Shown here: in pieces, positions 28,139-37,016 of the stretch
Position numbering within the stretch: the first letter of the stretch is position 1
How the letters are laid out: each line of letters begins with the position of its first letter
Source of the DNA: Thermoanaerobacteraceae bacterium
GTDB lineage: Bacteria > Bacillota > Thermoanaerobacteria > Thermoanaerobacterales > UBA4877
Length of the DNA stretch: 64,000 nucleotides
Reading direction: 5' to 3'
NCBI GenBank assembly: GCA_030016635.1
Contig: JASEJQ010000005.1
Coordinates: 16,618 to 80,617, forward strand
Translations under genes and position numbers: made by a program
Notes under the pieces: generated by a model
What the model was told of the DNA's origin: nothing
The model's database searches: none
Seen by the model: the letters and a program-made list of their open reading frames with translations, nothing else

Positions 28139-28188
28139 TGTAATCACGATAAGCTTACTATAAAATTATACAATAATATCAATAAAAA

Positions 28189-28213
28189 AAATAGGTATCA
28201 GCTGTACCTATTT
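28189..28213 (-). terminator. Intrinsic terminator of the ftsE-ftsX-M23 transcript
   Basis: On the minus strand AAATAGGTA pairs with TACCTATTT around CAGCTGA and runs into a T tract. It overlaps the stop codon at 28208-28210. Confidence 0.85.
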
Positions 28214-29344
28214 AAAATATGGCATCGGGTCTACCGGTGTACCGTTCTTTCTTACCTCAAAATGCAGATGAGAACCGGTAGATAGTCCTGTACTTCCTGC
28301 CTTTGCTATCTGCTGACCTTTTGTTACCTTGTCTCCAACCTTTACAAGCAGTTTTGAGTTGTGCCCATACAGAGTGGAAATCCCGCTTCCATGGTCTATT
28401 ATAACGGCGTTTCCATATCCGCCATATACACCTGCAAATATGACCTCTCCGTCAGCAGCAGCTAAGACCCTGCTGCCCATGGGTGTGGCCATGTCTACTC
28501 CTGTATGCATTTTCTCTGTCTTTAATATTGGATGAACCCTCCATCCATATGGGTCGGAAATTTTTGTATAGTCCGGCGCTGGCCAGGCAAATACTCCACC
28601 GTCATACTTTAACTTAGATTTTTCCTGCAGTTTCTTGATCATATTGCCTATCTCAATAGACTCCTGCTCCGCCTCATCAAGAGCAGCCTCAAGCTGTTCT
28701 CTCTGTGACTCCAGCCTTTTAACAAGCAAACTCCTGTTGGTCTCTTGATTTTTAAGGTCCCTCTTTCTCGAATCTATCTGGTTTTTTGTAGCAAGCAGCT
28801 GTGCCTTCTGATCAAGGAGTTTCTGCTTTTCAGCCTCAATAGCATCCCTATTTGACTTCATTTCATACAGCAGTTTGTTGTCATAATCAATAATACGCTG
28901 TATCATATCCAGTCTGGATATGAAGTCGCTGAAATCAGTTGAATCAAGAAGGACCTCCACGTAACCGGTGGGGCCATTTATGTACATTGCCTTGATCCTT
29001 TCTTTATAGAGGTTATTTTCCCTCTCCAGCGTTTCTTGAGCCTCCTCTAAATCTTTTTGCGTCTGATCATAGTTCTTCTGAATCTGGTTAAGTTGAACCT
29101 GCAGAGTTTCAAGCTGGGAATTGGTCTCGTTTATTTTCCTGTCAAGATCTTCTAATTCTTTAAGATATTGACTTTTCTGCTTCTCAACGGTGTTTATCTG
29201 AGTTTTTGTTTCTTTAATCTTTTTGTCAACCGCCTGCTTTTGCTTTAGATAATCATTCAATGTGTCCGCACTGGCTGTGCCGAAAAAAATGGTTGCAGCA
29301 ATGGCAGGAACCAGAACAACGGCAGCTAATCTTTTATACCTCAT
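28208..29344 (-). CDS. Murein hydrolase activator / M23 (LytM) peptidase with coiled coil
   Basis: A signal peptide (residues 1-26, 'AAVVLVPAIAATIFFGTASA') is followed by a long coiled coil (about 30-245) and a C-terminal LytM domain with 'MHTGVDMATPMGSRV' and 'STGSHLHFEVRKNG', which carry the zinc-binding His/Asp residues. This EnvC/PcsB-like layout is that of the extracellular partner of FtsEX, which activates or performs septal peptidoglycan hydrolysis. It is the third gene of ftsE-ftsX. All zinc ligands seem present, so it may be an active endopeptidase. Confidence 0.92.
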   Translation of the reverse strand: MRYKRLAAVVLVPAIAATIFFGTASADTLNDYLKQKQAVDKKIKETKTQINTVEKQKSQYLKELEDLDRKINETNSQLETLQVQLNQIQKNYDQTQKDLEEAQETLERENNLYKERIKAMYINGPTGYVEVLLDSTDFSDFISRLDMIQRIIDYDNKLLYEMKSNRDAIEAEKQKLLDQKAQLLATKNQIDSRKRDLKNQETNRSLLVKRLESQREQLEAALDEAEQESIEIGNMIKKLQEKSKLKYDGGVFAWPAPDYTKISDPYGWRVHPILKTEKMHTGVDMATPMGSRVLAAADGEVIFAGVYGGYGNAVIIDHGSGISTLYGHNSKLLVKVGDKVTKGQQIAKAGSTGLSTGSHLHFEVRKNGTPVDPMPYFK

Positions 29345-29362
29345 TCGTCAATACCTCCTGGA

Positions 29363-30250
29363 TTAAACCTTAAGAAATCTGTGTATTGAAAGTGTGCTCC
29401 CCATAATCCCGATAATTAAACCTATGGAAAGAAGCATCAGGAAAATATTATCTATAACCACAGAGGCAGGAAGAAGGCCGAAGACAAAGAAACTGCGTGT
29501 CAGATACTCCACCGCATAGCTATAGCTTATCCTCAATATTGCCAGAGCAGCGATAGTACCTGCGAATCCCAGAACCGCCCCTTCAATGATAAACGGCCAT
29601 CGGATAAACCAGTCGGTGGCGCCTACATACCTCATTATGGTTATCTCTCTTCGCCTGGCATACACTGTTATCCTTATAGTGTTATATATAATTACCACAG
29701 AAATAATAATAAGTATAACTATAAGCACAAGACTTATTATCCGTATTACATAGGTAAGATTCAATATCTTCTCCACTATGTCCTTGCCATACCTTACCTG
29801 ATCAATCCCTTCCATACCCTTGATTGCATTTACCACGCTTTCTATTACCTGTGGCGAAGTGGTTTTAATGATAAATGATGCCGGCATAGGATTATCTCCC
29901 TCAAGACCAGCTAAAAGGTCGCTTCTATCACCCAGCTGTTTTTTAAAGTTCTCAAGTGCCTGTTCTTTTGATTCATACGTTACCTCTTTTATGCCCTCTA
30001 CAGATTTTATCCCGGCATCCAGAAGCTTTATATTTTCCTCACTTAAATCATCTTTTAGGAATGCCCTTATTTCAATCTGAGATTCTATTTGTGAGACTAT
30101 GTTGTCCACATTAAGAATCATGGCACTGAATATTCCAAGCATAAAGAGGGCGGCTATAACCGAAGAGATAGACGCTATGGTCATGACTCTGTTGTGCCAG
30201 AGATTTGAAAAGCCCTCTTTAAAGTAATATCTGATATTACTTAACGACAT
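29363..30250 (-). CDS. ftsX: Cell-division ABC transporter membrane protein FtsX
   Basis: The protein has an N-terminal helix, a large extracellular loop (about residues 45-165) and three C-terminal helices, the FtsX topology. The motif 'VYARRREITIMRYVGATDWFIRWPF' between helices is characteristic. FtsX transmits FtsE ATPase activity to the outside hydrolase. The ATG at 30250 is used because GAGGTG lies 9 bases upstream; it overlaps ftsE by 14 bp. Confidence 0.94.
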   Translation of the reverse strand: MSLSNIRYYFKEGFSNLWHNRVMTIASISSVIAALFMLGIFSAMILNVDNIVSQIESQIEIRAFLKDDLSEENIKLLDAGIKSVEGIKEVTYESKEQALENFKKQLGDRSDLLAGLEGDNPMPASFIIKTTSPQVIESVVNAIKGMEGIDQVRYGKDIVEKILNLTYVIRIISLVLIVILIIISVVIIYNTIRITVYARRREITIMRYVGATDWFIRWPFIIEGAVLGFAGTIAALAILRISYSYAVEYLTRSFFVFGLLPASVVIDNIFLMLLSIGLIIGIMGSTLSIHRFLKV

Positions 30251-30926
30251 CGCTGTATACACCTCTCGTCTGGTCTCTCACTATATTGCCCTTGTGAAGA
30301 GAAATGACCCGTTTTTTCATATTTGTAACTATCTCTTTAGCATGGGTTGCTACCAGCACTGTGGTACCCCTCCTGTTTATCTCACTGATAAGCTCCATAA
30401 TTCCCCACGCTGTATCAGGGTCTAAGTTGCCAGTAGGTTCATCAGCTATAAGGATGGTAGGGTTATTGACAAGAGCTCTGGCTATTGCAGCCCTCTGCTG
30501 CTCACCCCCTGATAATTCCCTGGGATACCTGTATGCCTTATCGGAAAGTCCCACCAGGGACAACACCATTGGCACCTGTTTTCTTATGGCACTCCCCTGT
30601 GCACCTGTTACTATAAGTGCGAAAGCAACGTTATCATATACAGTCTTTTCAGGTAAAAGTTTATAGTCCTGAAAGACAACCCCTAACTTTCTTCTGTAGT
30701 AAGGAATGTCCCCCGGCTTCATATGCGTAACATCATACCCATTTACCAGGATTTCACCGCTGGATGGGCCTTCTTCTTTCAATATGAGTTTTAGTATGGT
30801 TGATTTTCCAGCCCCGCTTGGTCCAACCAGAAATACAAATTCGCCCTTGTCGATAAAAAAGTTTATATTACTTAAAGCAATCATATTTCCAGAATATTTT
30901 TTAGATACGCCTTTAAATTCAATCAT
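30237..30926 (-). CDS. ftsE: Cell-division ATP-binding protein FtsE
   Basis: An ABC ATPase of 229 residues with Walker A 'VGPSGAGKSTILKLIL', the Q-loop 'GVVFQDYKLLP', signature 'LSGGEQQRAAIARAL' and Walker B 'TILIADEPTGNLD'. It forms a complex with FtsX that controls septal wall hydrolysis. The ATG at 30926 lies 7 bases after GGAGG; a TTG codon at 30929 directly precedes it. Confidence 0.95.
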   Translation of the reverse strand: MIEFKGVSKKYSGNMIALSNINFFIDKGEFVFLVGPSGAGKSTILKLILKEEGPSSGEILVNGYDVTHMKPGDIPYYRRKLGVVFQDYKLLPEKTVYDNVAFALIVTGAQGSAIRKQVPMVLSLVGLSDKAYRYPRELSGGEQQRAAIARALVNNPTILIADEPTGNLDPDTAWGIMELISEINRRGTTVLVATHAKEIVTNMKKRVISLHKGNIVRDQTRGVYSDVVK

Positions 30927-31124
30927 CAACGAACCTCCAAAAACGCATAATTACATGTATATACATATTTCTTCTTTTTTTATCAAATTCCTGCTAAAAT
31001 TAATAAAAAATATGTTGGTAATTGTTGGAAAGTAGTTGTGGATAAATCTGTTTAAATTGTTAATAACTACCATAGAATAAAGTATTTATATGTTTGGGAA
31101 ATTATATAATAGAGGTGAGATTAT

Positions 31125-31353
31125 ATGGTAAAAAAGAGGATTTCAGTATCACAGATGACTTCCCTTCTAATGATTCTTGTGATATCCACTGCAGATATAT
31201 CGTCCCTGCAATAGTTGCAAAGCAGGCTGGAAGAGACTCCTGGATGTTTAGTGCCCTTATCATTACTGCCTTTTACCATTAACACCAGTGGTATTCCTGG
31301 TTACTGTAATAATTTTGTCTATATCGTTATCTTTTAACCTATATCTTCATTAA
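31125..31353 (+). pseudogene. Relic of a GerAB/YndE-type spore germination permease
   Basis: A strong ribosome binding site (AGAGGTGAG, 31111-31119) precedes ATG 31125. The first frame reads MVKKRISVSQMTSLLMILVI and stops after 29 codons. A +1-frame continuation reads 'VPAIVAKQAGRDSWM', which matches the N-terminus of GerAB-family endospore permeases (LP.IVA..AG.D.W). A last hydrophobic stretch ('TPVVFLVTVIILSISLSFNL', ending at 31351-31353) looks like a C-terminal helix. This suggests one frameshift plus a large internal deletion. It lies in the 685-bp gap between ftsE and the msmX-type gene; 30927-31110 shows only AT-rich promoter-like sequence. Confidence 0.65.
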
Positions 31354-31479
31354 AATCACTCTCTTGATTTATTATTGTAAAAAACGTAGATTTTTATTAA
31401 TAATCATTGTACAACATGTCAATATACATCTTTATCAACATTGTTTATAATTAAGACAAAGATTTGTTCCAACTACATA

Positions 31480-31560
31480 ATTTTGCAGGCATATCAATAT
31501 ATGTCAATAACATCCCGGCACCTGATCGCTCGTTTTGATACTCTAAAGAATTTGTTGCTG
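31480..31560 (+). repeat. Repeat element fragment E (left end only)
   Basis: ATGTCAATAACATCCCGGCA then CCTGATCGCTCGTTTTGATA matches the left arm of copy F (ATGACAATAACATCCCGGCC), so E and F form a subgroup distinct from A-D. It ends about 50 bp upstream of the msmX-type gene and may contribute to its leader. Confidence 0.78.
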
Positions 31561-31611
31561 TATACTCATATTTAACTTTAACTAACTGAACATAATAAGG
31601 GAGTGGATTAA

Positions 31612-32721
31612 ATGGCTGATGTGGTATTCAAGAATATATCAAAAATATATACCGGTGGAGTAAAAGCTGTAGATGATTTCAACCTGGAAATCAAAGATAA
31701 GGAGTTCATTGTACTGGTAGGACCTTCAGGATGTGGTAAATCCACGACTCTCCGCATGGTTGCCGGTTTGGAAGAGATAAGTTCCGGCGAACTGTATATA
31801 GATGGACGTCTGGTCAATGACGTACCACCTAAGGATAGGGATATAGCAATGGTCTTTCAGAACTATGCCCTTTACCCACATATGAATGTCTATGAAAACA
31901 TGGCCTTCGGGCTTAAACTGAGGAAAACACCAAAAGATGAGATAGACAGAAGGGTAAAAGAGGCTGCAAAAATACTTGAAATTGAAGGCCTGCTAAACAG
32001 AAAGCCAAAGGCCTTATCAGGCGGTCAGAGACAGAGGGTCGCATTAGGTAGGGCTATAGTAAGAAATCCAAAGGTATTCCTTATGGATGAGCCATTATCC
32101 AACCTGGATGCAAAACTCAGAGTCCAGATGAGGACAGAGCTTGCAAAGCTGCATGATAGGCTGCAAACCACATTTATATATGTCACACATGACCAGACAG
32201 AGGCCATGACCATGGGAGATAGGATAGTTGTAATGAAGGACGGAGTAATACAGCAGGTAGCTTCTCCACAGGAGATATACAATAAACCATCCAATATATT
32301 TGTAGCCGGATTTATTGGAAGTCCTGAAATGAACTTCATAGATGGACACATCACTGTAAAGAATGGCAAATACTTTATCAATTTCAAAGATATAAATCTC
32401 GCCCTGCCTGAGGGCATCGCCAAGACAATCAATCCCGATTTCATAAATAAAGATATCGTTATAGGTATAAGGCCGGAGGATATTCATGATGAAGAAATGT
32501 TTTTAGAGACATTCCCCGAATATACTTTCAATGCAAAGGTAGAGGTTGTGGAGCTCTTAGGTTCAGAGACATATCTGTATCTGCAGTATGATGGAATTCC
32601 ACTCACAGCCAGGGTAGACCCGAGGAGTGTTGCCAGAAGTGGTGATATGGTAAAAATCGGCTTTGACATGAATAAGATACACATATTTGATAAAGAAACC
32701 ACAAAACGTGTAATGGATTAG
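31612..32721 (+). CDS. Multi-sugar ABC transporter ATPase (MsmX/UgpC type)
   Basis: An ABC ATPase with Walker A 'VGPSGCGKSTTLRMVAG', Q-loop 'MVFQNYALYPHMNVYENMAF', signature 'LSGGQRQRVALGRAIV', Walker B 'VFLMDEPLSNLD' and a C-terminal OB/TOBE regulatory domain (about 240-369). Such ATPases energise several carbohydrate ABC permeases in trans. None of its partner genes is adjacent, which fits a shared 'multitask' ATPase. AAGGGAGTGG precedes the ATG. It is followed by a strong terminator. Confidence 0.93.
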   Translation: MADVVFKNISKIYTGGVKAVDDFNLEIKDKEFIVLVGPSGCGKSTTLRMVAGLEEISSGELYIDGRLVNDVPPKDRDIAMVFQNYALYPHMNVYENMAFGLKLRKTPKDEIDRRVKEAAKILEIEGLLNRKPKALSGGQRQRVALGRAIVRNPKVFLMDEPLSNLDAKLRVQMRTELAKLHDRLQTTFIYVTHDQTEAMTMGDRIVVMKDGVIQQVASPQEIYNKPSNIFVAGFIGSPEMNFIDGHITVKNGKYFINFKDINLALPEGIAKTINPDFINKDIVIGIRPEDIHDEEMFLETFPEYTFNAKVEVVELLGSETYLYLQYDGIPLTARVDPRSVARSGDMVKIGFDMNKIHIFDKETTKRVMD

Positions 32722-32731
32722 AAATAAAAAG

Positions 32732-32767
32732 CAGGGAAGGCGTACCCCTCCTATTCCCTGTTTTTTA
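32732..32767 (+). terminator. Intrinsic terminator of the msmX-type gene
   Basis: CAGGGAA and TTCCCTG pair around a 16-base loop containing GGCGTACCCC, and TTTTTTATTTTT follows. Confidence 0.85.
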
Positions 32768-32797
32768 TTTTTGGTATACTATAATTGGTGATTGATG

Positions 32798-33670
32798 ATG
32801 AATGATTATTTAACCCAATTTATTAATGAACTATCTTCTAAAACAGCAAATATGAAAATCCAGTGTAAAGACGTACCGTTCGAGGGAGCTGCAGAGGAAC
32901 GTTTTGGTTTTGACAGGTGCTATGTTGCTGCAGATTTTGAAAATGGTGACCGCAAAAGATTTTTAACCCTGATAAGGGAACTTTATGAGGAAAGACTGAA
33001 AAATAAAATAGATAGGGCTATTATGGGTATAGAGCACGGCATAGACCTGCCTTTTCCATTGGCTGTCCTTTCTATCGAGAGCAGCAGTTATAATGATATG
33101 CAGGACCTTTTATACACACTTTTTGAATCAGTATTCAGCTATATCAGCAATAATACGCTCAATGTGTTTCTGCCTATAGATACTGTAGAAAACCTCGAGG
33201 AATCAGTCTCGGCGGTACATGAAAGCATAACAGAGGACCTGTATCTCAAAGCAAGAATAGGTGTTGGAATGCTGTCTAAGTCCGATATTGATTTGAAACT
33301 GAGCTTTCAGACATCCCGAGCGGCTTTAAAACTCTGCAGCGAATTTAAAAAAGATGTGGTATTTTACCATAAAGAGTGGCTTGAAATGCTCATTTTGTCC
33401 ATACCTGAAAGGGCCAGGACGGAATTTGTGAGAGAAAATTTTAAAAACCCGGATATATTAAGCGACAATGAGACATTAAAGACCATAACAACATTTTTAA
33501 ATTGCAGTCTGAACCTCTCCAAGGCTTCTCGACTGCTCTTTATCCACCGAAATACCCTGTCATACCGTCTGGATAAAATCCATAGTGAAACCGGTCTGGA
33601 TATAAGGAATTTTGAAGACGCCATGAAGATGAAGCTTTGCCTTGAAATCTTAGATTTGGGGCAAATATAG
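32798..33670 (+). CDS. PucR/CdaR-like transcriptional regulator
   Basis: The C-terminus carries a PucR-type helix-turn-helix: 'LNCSLNLSKASRLLFIHRNT', then 'LSYRLDKIHSETGLDIRNFE'. The middle (about 60-200) is a GGDEF-like sensory region without catalytic motifs, as in CdaR. These regulators control purine or sugar-diacid use; the ligand here is unknown. TTGATGATGAATG offers several starts; the ATG at 32798 is best spaced from GGTGAT. It follows the msmX-type gene after a terminator, with a TATAAT-like hexamer (32778-32784) in front. Confidence 0.8.
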   Translation: MNDYLTQFINELSSKTANMKIQCKDVPFEGAAEERFGFDRCYVAADFENGDRKRFLTLIRELYEERLKNKIDRAIMGIEHGIDLPFPLAVLSIESSSYNDMQDLLYTLFESVFSYISNNTLNVFLPIDTVENLEESVSAVHESITEDLYLKARIGVGMLSKSDIDLKLSFQTSRAALKLCSEFKKDVVFYHKEWLEMLILSIPERARTEFVRENFKNPDILSDNETLKTITTFLNCSLNLSKASRLLFIHRNTLSYRLDKIHSETGLDIRNFEDAMKMKLCLEILDLGQI

Positions 33671-33738
33671 CCGGGACATCCGGCATGGACGCTTGATGTC
33701 CCGAGTCGTAGGCGCGGACGTCGCATGGAGGCGTACCC
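33668..33738 (-). repeat. Repeat element fragment H (core only, inverted)
   Basis: Read on the minus strand this is CGGGTACGCCTCCATGCGAC, continuing to GCGTCCATGCCGGATGTCC. It matches the GC-rich core of copies D, F and G (CGGGTACGCCTCCATTCGGC ... GCGTCCATGCCAGATG). The terminal arms are absent. It is the only copy found in inverted orientation and lies between two convergent genes. Confidence 0.78.
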
Positions 33739-33745
33739 GAATATC

Positions 33746-34531
33746 CTATTTTATTGAAGTCAACATGTCCTTATTTTTTTCGAATATCAATCTCAAACCC
33801 TCCATGGTAAGGAGGCTATTTACCTCATCAATCTCTTCAGATTCATCGGATATAAGCCTGGCCAGGCCGCCCGTAGCTACCACAAAGGCATCCCTGCCCA
33901 GTTCTTTCTTCATCCTCTTCACTACATAATCCACCAATCCCACATAACCGTATATAATGCCTGCCTGCATTCCCGCCACAGTATTTCTTGCTATCACCCT
34001 ATCAGGCTTTTCCAGTTCTATCTTGGGAAGTTTTGCCGTCCTCTGGAATAAGGCATCGGCTGAAATAACAACACCAGGAGCTATGGCACCGCCCAGGTAT
34101 TCGGCCTTCTCTGTTACAGCACAGAATGTAGTAGCTGTACCAAAATCTATAATAATAACCGGCCCACCATATATTTCATATGCAGCCACAGCGTTGACTA
34201 TCCTGTCTGCACCCACCTCTTTGGGGTTATCATATTTGATATTCAGTCCTGTCTTTATACCAGGACCTATAAAAATAGGCTGAATCCTGAGGTACTTTAT
34301 GCACATGCTGAAAAGAGCATGATTTACAGGTGGTACCACAGAGGATATAATTACTGAATCTATGGAATTAATGGGTATACTTGACCAATCCAGCATTTCT
34401 TTTACCAGAAGTCCATATTCATCAGATGATTTATCCCTGTCGGTAGAATACCTCCAGGAGTGAAGCAGTTTATTTCCATCAAAAACACCCATTACAATGT
34501 TCGTATTTCCCACATCAAATGCCAGCAGCAT
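33746..34531 (-). CDS. coaX: Type III pantothenate kinase CoaX
   Basis: CoaX phosphorylates pantothenate in CoA synthesis without the feedback control of CoaA. ASKHA-fold motifs are '[15 protein letters not shown]' (3-17), '[13 protein letters not shown]' with the catalytic Asp, and '[13 protein letters not shown]'. The ATG at 34531 has AGAGGATG upstream; the longer reading to 34558 would overlap the P1 peptidase gene. At 261 residues it is normal length. Confidence 0.94.
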   Translation of the reverse strand: MLLAFDVGNTNIVMGVFDGNKLLHSWRYSTDRDKSSDEYGLLVKEMLDWSSIPINSIDSVIISSVVPPVNHALFSMCIKYLRIQPIFIGPGIKTGLNIKYDNPKEVGADRIVNAVAAYEIYGGPVIIIDFGTATTFCAVTEKAEYLGGAIAPGVVISADALFQRTAKLPKIELEKPDRVIARNTVAGMQAGIIYGYVGLVDYVVKRMKKELGRDAFVVATGGLARLISDESEEIDEVNSLLTMEGLRLIFEKNKDMLTSIK

Positions 34532-34535
34532 ATAA

Positions 34536-35495
34536 TCATCCTCTCTTAGCAATCTCACTATATGATGGAAGTCCCATGATACCCTCTGCAGCTTTCAAAG
34601 CATTTATGATAGCCTTTTCCACCACCTCTGCAGCAGCTTCACACAGGGTTAAAATATCAAATTCTATATCACCCGTCGACATAGTAAAAACACAATCCCC
34701 ATCGTAAACCGTATGTACAGGTTTAATAACGCGAGAATAGCCATCGTGGGCTACCTGCGCCATCTTATTAGCTTCTTCTTTGGAAAGAGAAGCATTGGTA
34801 GCAACCACTGAAAGGGTTGTATTTTTGCCCCATGGTTTACTATTTAATATATGACTTTTTAAATATTCGTATGTATTTAGAAAACTGCCATCCTCATTTC
34901 TTGCTCCAGCTATAATACACCCGTCTTCATATATATCGCCCAGAGCATTTACCACACTCAATGCACCTATGATTACACCATTGCCAAGCTCTATGGAATA
35001 GCTTCCAATACCGCTCTTCATGGCCCATTCCATTCCACGTATTTTGCCGACACTGGCGCCGGTACCAACTCCTACAGACCCTTGCTCTACCTTGCAGTCC
35101 GAGGAGTTTCTTGCAGCCATGTATCCCATTTTTTTATCTGGCCTGACACTCGGGTCTCCTACGTCAAGGTCATATATGACGGCTGCAGGTACGATGGGTA
35201 CTATGGCACTCCCTGTATGAAAGCCAATACCCTTTTCTTCCAGATACTGCATAACACCGCCAGCAGCATCAATGCCAAAGGCACTGCCGCCTGTCAGAAG
35301 GACTGCATGTATTTTTTTGACAAGATTGGTCGGGTGGAGGAGGTCTGTCTCTCTGGTACCGGGTGACGAACCCCTTACATCCACACCAGCTACAGCACCA
35401 CTCTCTGCAATCACTACAGTACAACCTGTAAATGCCTTATAGTCGCTGAAATGTCCTACTTTTATACCAGGAACATCTGTTATCGTACCATTCAT
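34536..35495 (-). CDS. P1 family peptidase (DmpA/beta-peptidyl aminopeptidase-like)
   Basis: An N-terminal nucleophile hydrolase of the DmpA/BapA family, in which the precursor cleaves itself before a catalytic Ser/Thr. Visible parts are '[17 protein letters not shown]' at the N-terminus, '[20 protein letters not shown]', '[14 protein letters not shown]', and '[20 protein letters not shown]', which carries the 'TNA.L' motif. Substrates are usually small N-terminal peptides or beta-amino acid amides. It ends 4 bp before the coaX start on the same strand. Confidence 0.87.
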   Translation of the reverse strand: MNGTITDVPGIKVGHFSDYKAFTGCTVVIAESGAVAGVDVRGSSPGTRETDLLHPTNLVKKIHAVLLTGGSAFGIDAAGGVMQYLEEKGIGFHTGSAIVPIVPAAVIYDLDVGDPSVRPDKKMGYMAARNSSDCKVEQGSVGVGTGASVGKIRGMEWAMKSGIGSYSIELGNGVIIGALSVVNALGDIYEDGCIIAGARNEDGSFLNTYEYLKSHILNSKPWGKNTTLSVVATNASLSKEEANKMAQVAHDGYSRVIKPVHTVYDGDCVFTMSTGDIEFDILTLCEAAAEVVEKAIINALKAAEGIMGLPSYSEIAKRG

Positions 35496-35711
35496 TTTTA
35501 TCCCCTCCCCAAAAATCTAATAATATTATACCACATGTTAACATTTTACGTATCTATTTCATATGCATCATCAGGCAGTGCTAAAATATATACTTCACAA
35601 AATATGTCCAGGATAGTAATATATAAAATATAAAATTAATTTTCGGCAGATGGTAAGTTACATGCCTTGTAAGATATTAGCAGTTAATCAAAATTAATTG
35701 GGGGAGATCTA

Positions 35712-36989
35712 ATGATAATAAATGCAAAAGGACATCTGGAAATAGGGGGAATTGATGCGGTAGATCTGGCAAGAGAATTTGGTACACCCCTTTACTGCAT
35801 TGATGAAAAAATATTGAGAAGCAATATAAATGAATATAAATTGGGTTTTAAAGACATAAATTCCGATATAGCTTATGCCGGCAAGGCATTTCTTACTGTT
35901 GCTATGTGTCAAATAATAAAAGAAGAAAACCTTAGCTTAGACGTGGTATCCGGTGGAGAGCTATACACTGCAATGAAGGCAAGTTTTGATATGAAACGCA
36001 TATTTTTCCACGGAAATAATAAGGACATTGCTGAGCTTGATATGGCAGTCCGGAATAGAGTTGGGAGAATTGTAGTAGATAACTATCATGAGCTTGATTT
36101 GCTTGAAATAATAACACAAAACAGCGGGAAGCAGCAGGATATATTGCTCAGGCTCTCACCCGGTATTGAAGCTCATACTCATTCATATATAAGTACCGGT
36201 CAGATAGACTCGAAATTTGGTTTTGGCATAAACGACGGTAGCGCCATGGAGGCAATCAAGAAGATATTAAGCATCAAGGGGTTGAATTTGAAAGGCATAC
36301 ATGCTCATATCGGTTCGCAGATATTTACACTTGATTCATTCAGTGAAGAAATAAAAGTGCTGTGTCAGTTCTTAAATAGGATAAAAGAAGAAACTGGCTG
36401 GGAGGCTGAAGACCTGGATATAGGCGGAGGTCTCGGAATAAGGTATAACGGCCTGGATAGTCCGCCAACCATCAGTGAATACTCCAGGATTATTGTAGAA
36501 AGTTTCAATGAATCTATTGCTGAATCTCAGATAAGAAAACCCAGGCTCATTGTGGAACCAGGCCGTTCGATAATAGGAGACGCTGGATATACCCTTTATA
36601 CAGTGGGAGCAATAAAAAATATACCGGGCATAAGAAAATATGTGTCAGTAGATGGAGGCATGACGGACAACCCCAGGACAGCACTTTACGGTGCAAAGTA
36701 CCATGCAGTAATTGCCAATAAAGCCGGATTGGAACCTGCAGAGACCGTATCTATAGCAGGAAAATGCTGTGAGTCAGGCGATATGCTGATATGGGATATT
36801 GATATGCCCATTATAGAGTCAGGGGATATACTAACAGTATTCTCTACGGGGGCATACAACTACTCCATGTCCAGCAACTACAACAGGCTGCCAAGACCGG
36901 CCGTTGTACTGGTAAAAGACGGCCAGGCCAGGATAATAGTGAAGAGAGAGACCTATGAGGATATTATAAGAAATGATATCATGATTTAA
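35712..36989 (+). CDS. lysA: Diaminopimelate decarboxylase
   Basis: LysA makes lysine from meso-diaminopimelate, PLP-dependent. Fold III signatures: the PLP lysine in 'IAYAGKAFLTVAM' (about residues 54-66), 'GIHAHIGSQIF', 'DIGGGLGIRY', 'VEPGRSIIGDAG' and 'AGKCCESGD', which supplies the partner-subunit cysteine. The 425-residue length is usual. GGGGGAGATCTA precedes the ATG. The 216-bp upstream region was searched for a lysine riboswitch and none was recognised. Confidence 0.94.
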   Translation: MIINAKGHLEIGGIDAVDLAREFGTPLYCIDEKILRSNINEYKLGFKDINSDIAYAGKAFLTVAMCQIIKEENLSLDVVSGGELYTAMKASFDMKRIFFHGNNKDIAELDMAVRNRVGRIVVDNYHELDLLEIITQNSGKQQDILLRLSPGIEAHTHSYISTGQIDSKFGFGINDGSAMEAIKKILSIKGLNLKGIHAHIGSQIFTLDSFSEEIKVLCQFLNRIKEETGWEAEDLDIGGGLGIRYNGLDSPPTISEYSRIIVESFNESIAESQIRKPRLIVEPGRSIIGDAGYTLYTVGAIKNIPGIRKYVSVDGGMTDNPRTALYGAKYHAVIANKAGLEPAETVSIAGKCCESGDMLIWDIDMPIIESGDILTVFSTGAYNYSMSSNYNRLPRPAVVLVKDGQARIIVKRETYEDIIRNDIMI

Positions 36990-36990
36990 A

Positions 36991-37012
36991 AAGGAGGCAT
37001 CTCTGCCTCCTT
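36991..37012. terminator. Bidirectional terminator between lysA and nhaC
   Basis: AAGGAGGCA pairs with TGCCTCCTT around TCTC. T-rich tails follow on both strands (TAAATTTATTT on plus, TTTAAATC on minus), so it can serve both convergent genes. Confidence 0.82.
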
Positions 37013-37016
37013 AAAT

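Noticed and set aside
31037..31045. A perfect DnaA box (TTATCCACA, minus strand) near ftsE.
   Set aside because: A single 9-mer without a cluster, AT-rich unwinding element or dnaA/dnaN neighbours is not evidence of an origin.
35496..35711. Lysine riboswitch (L box) or T-box upstream of lysA.
   Set aside because: None of the conserved L-box or T-box sequence blocks is visible and no terminator precedes the gene.
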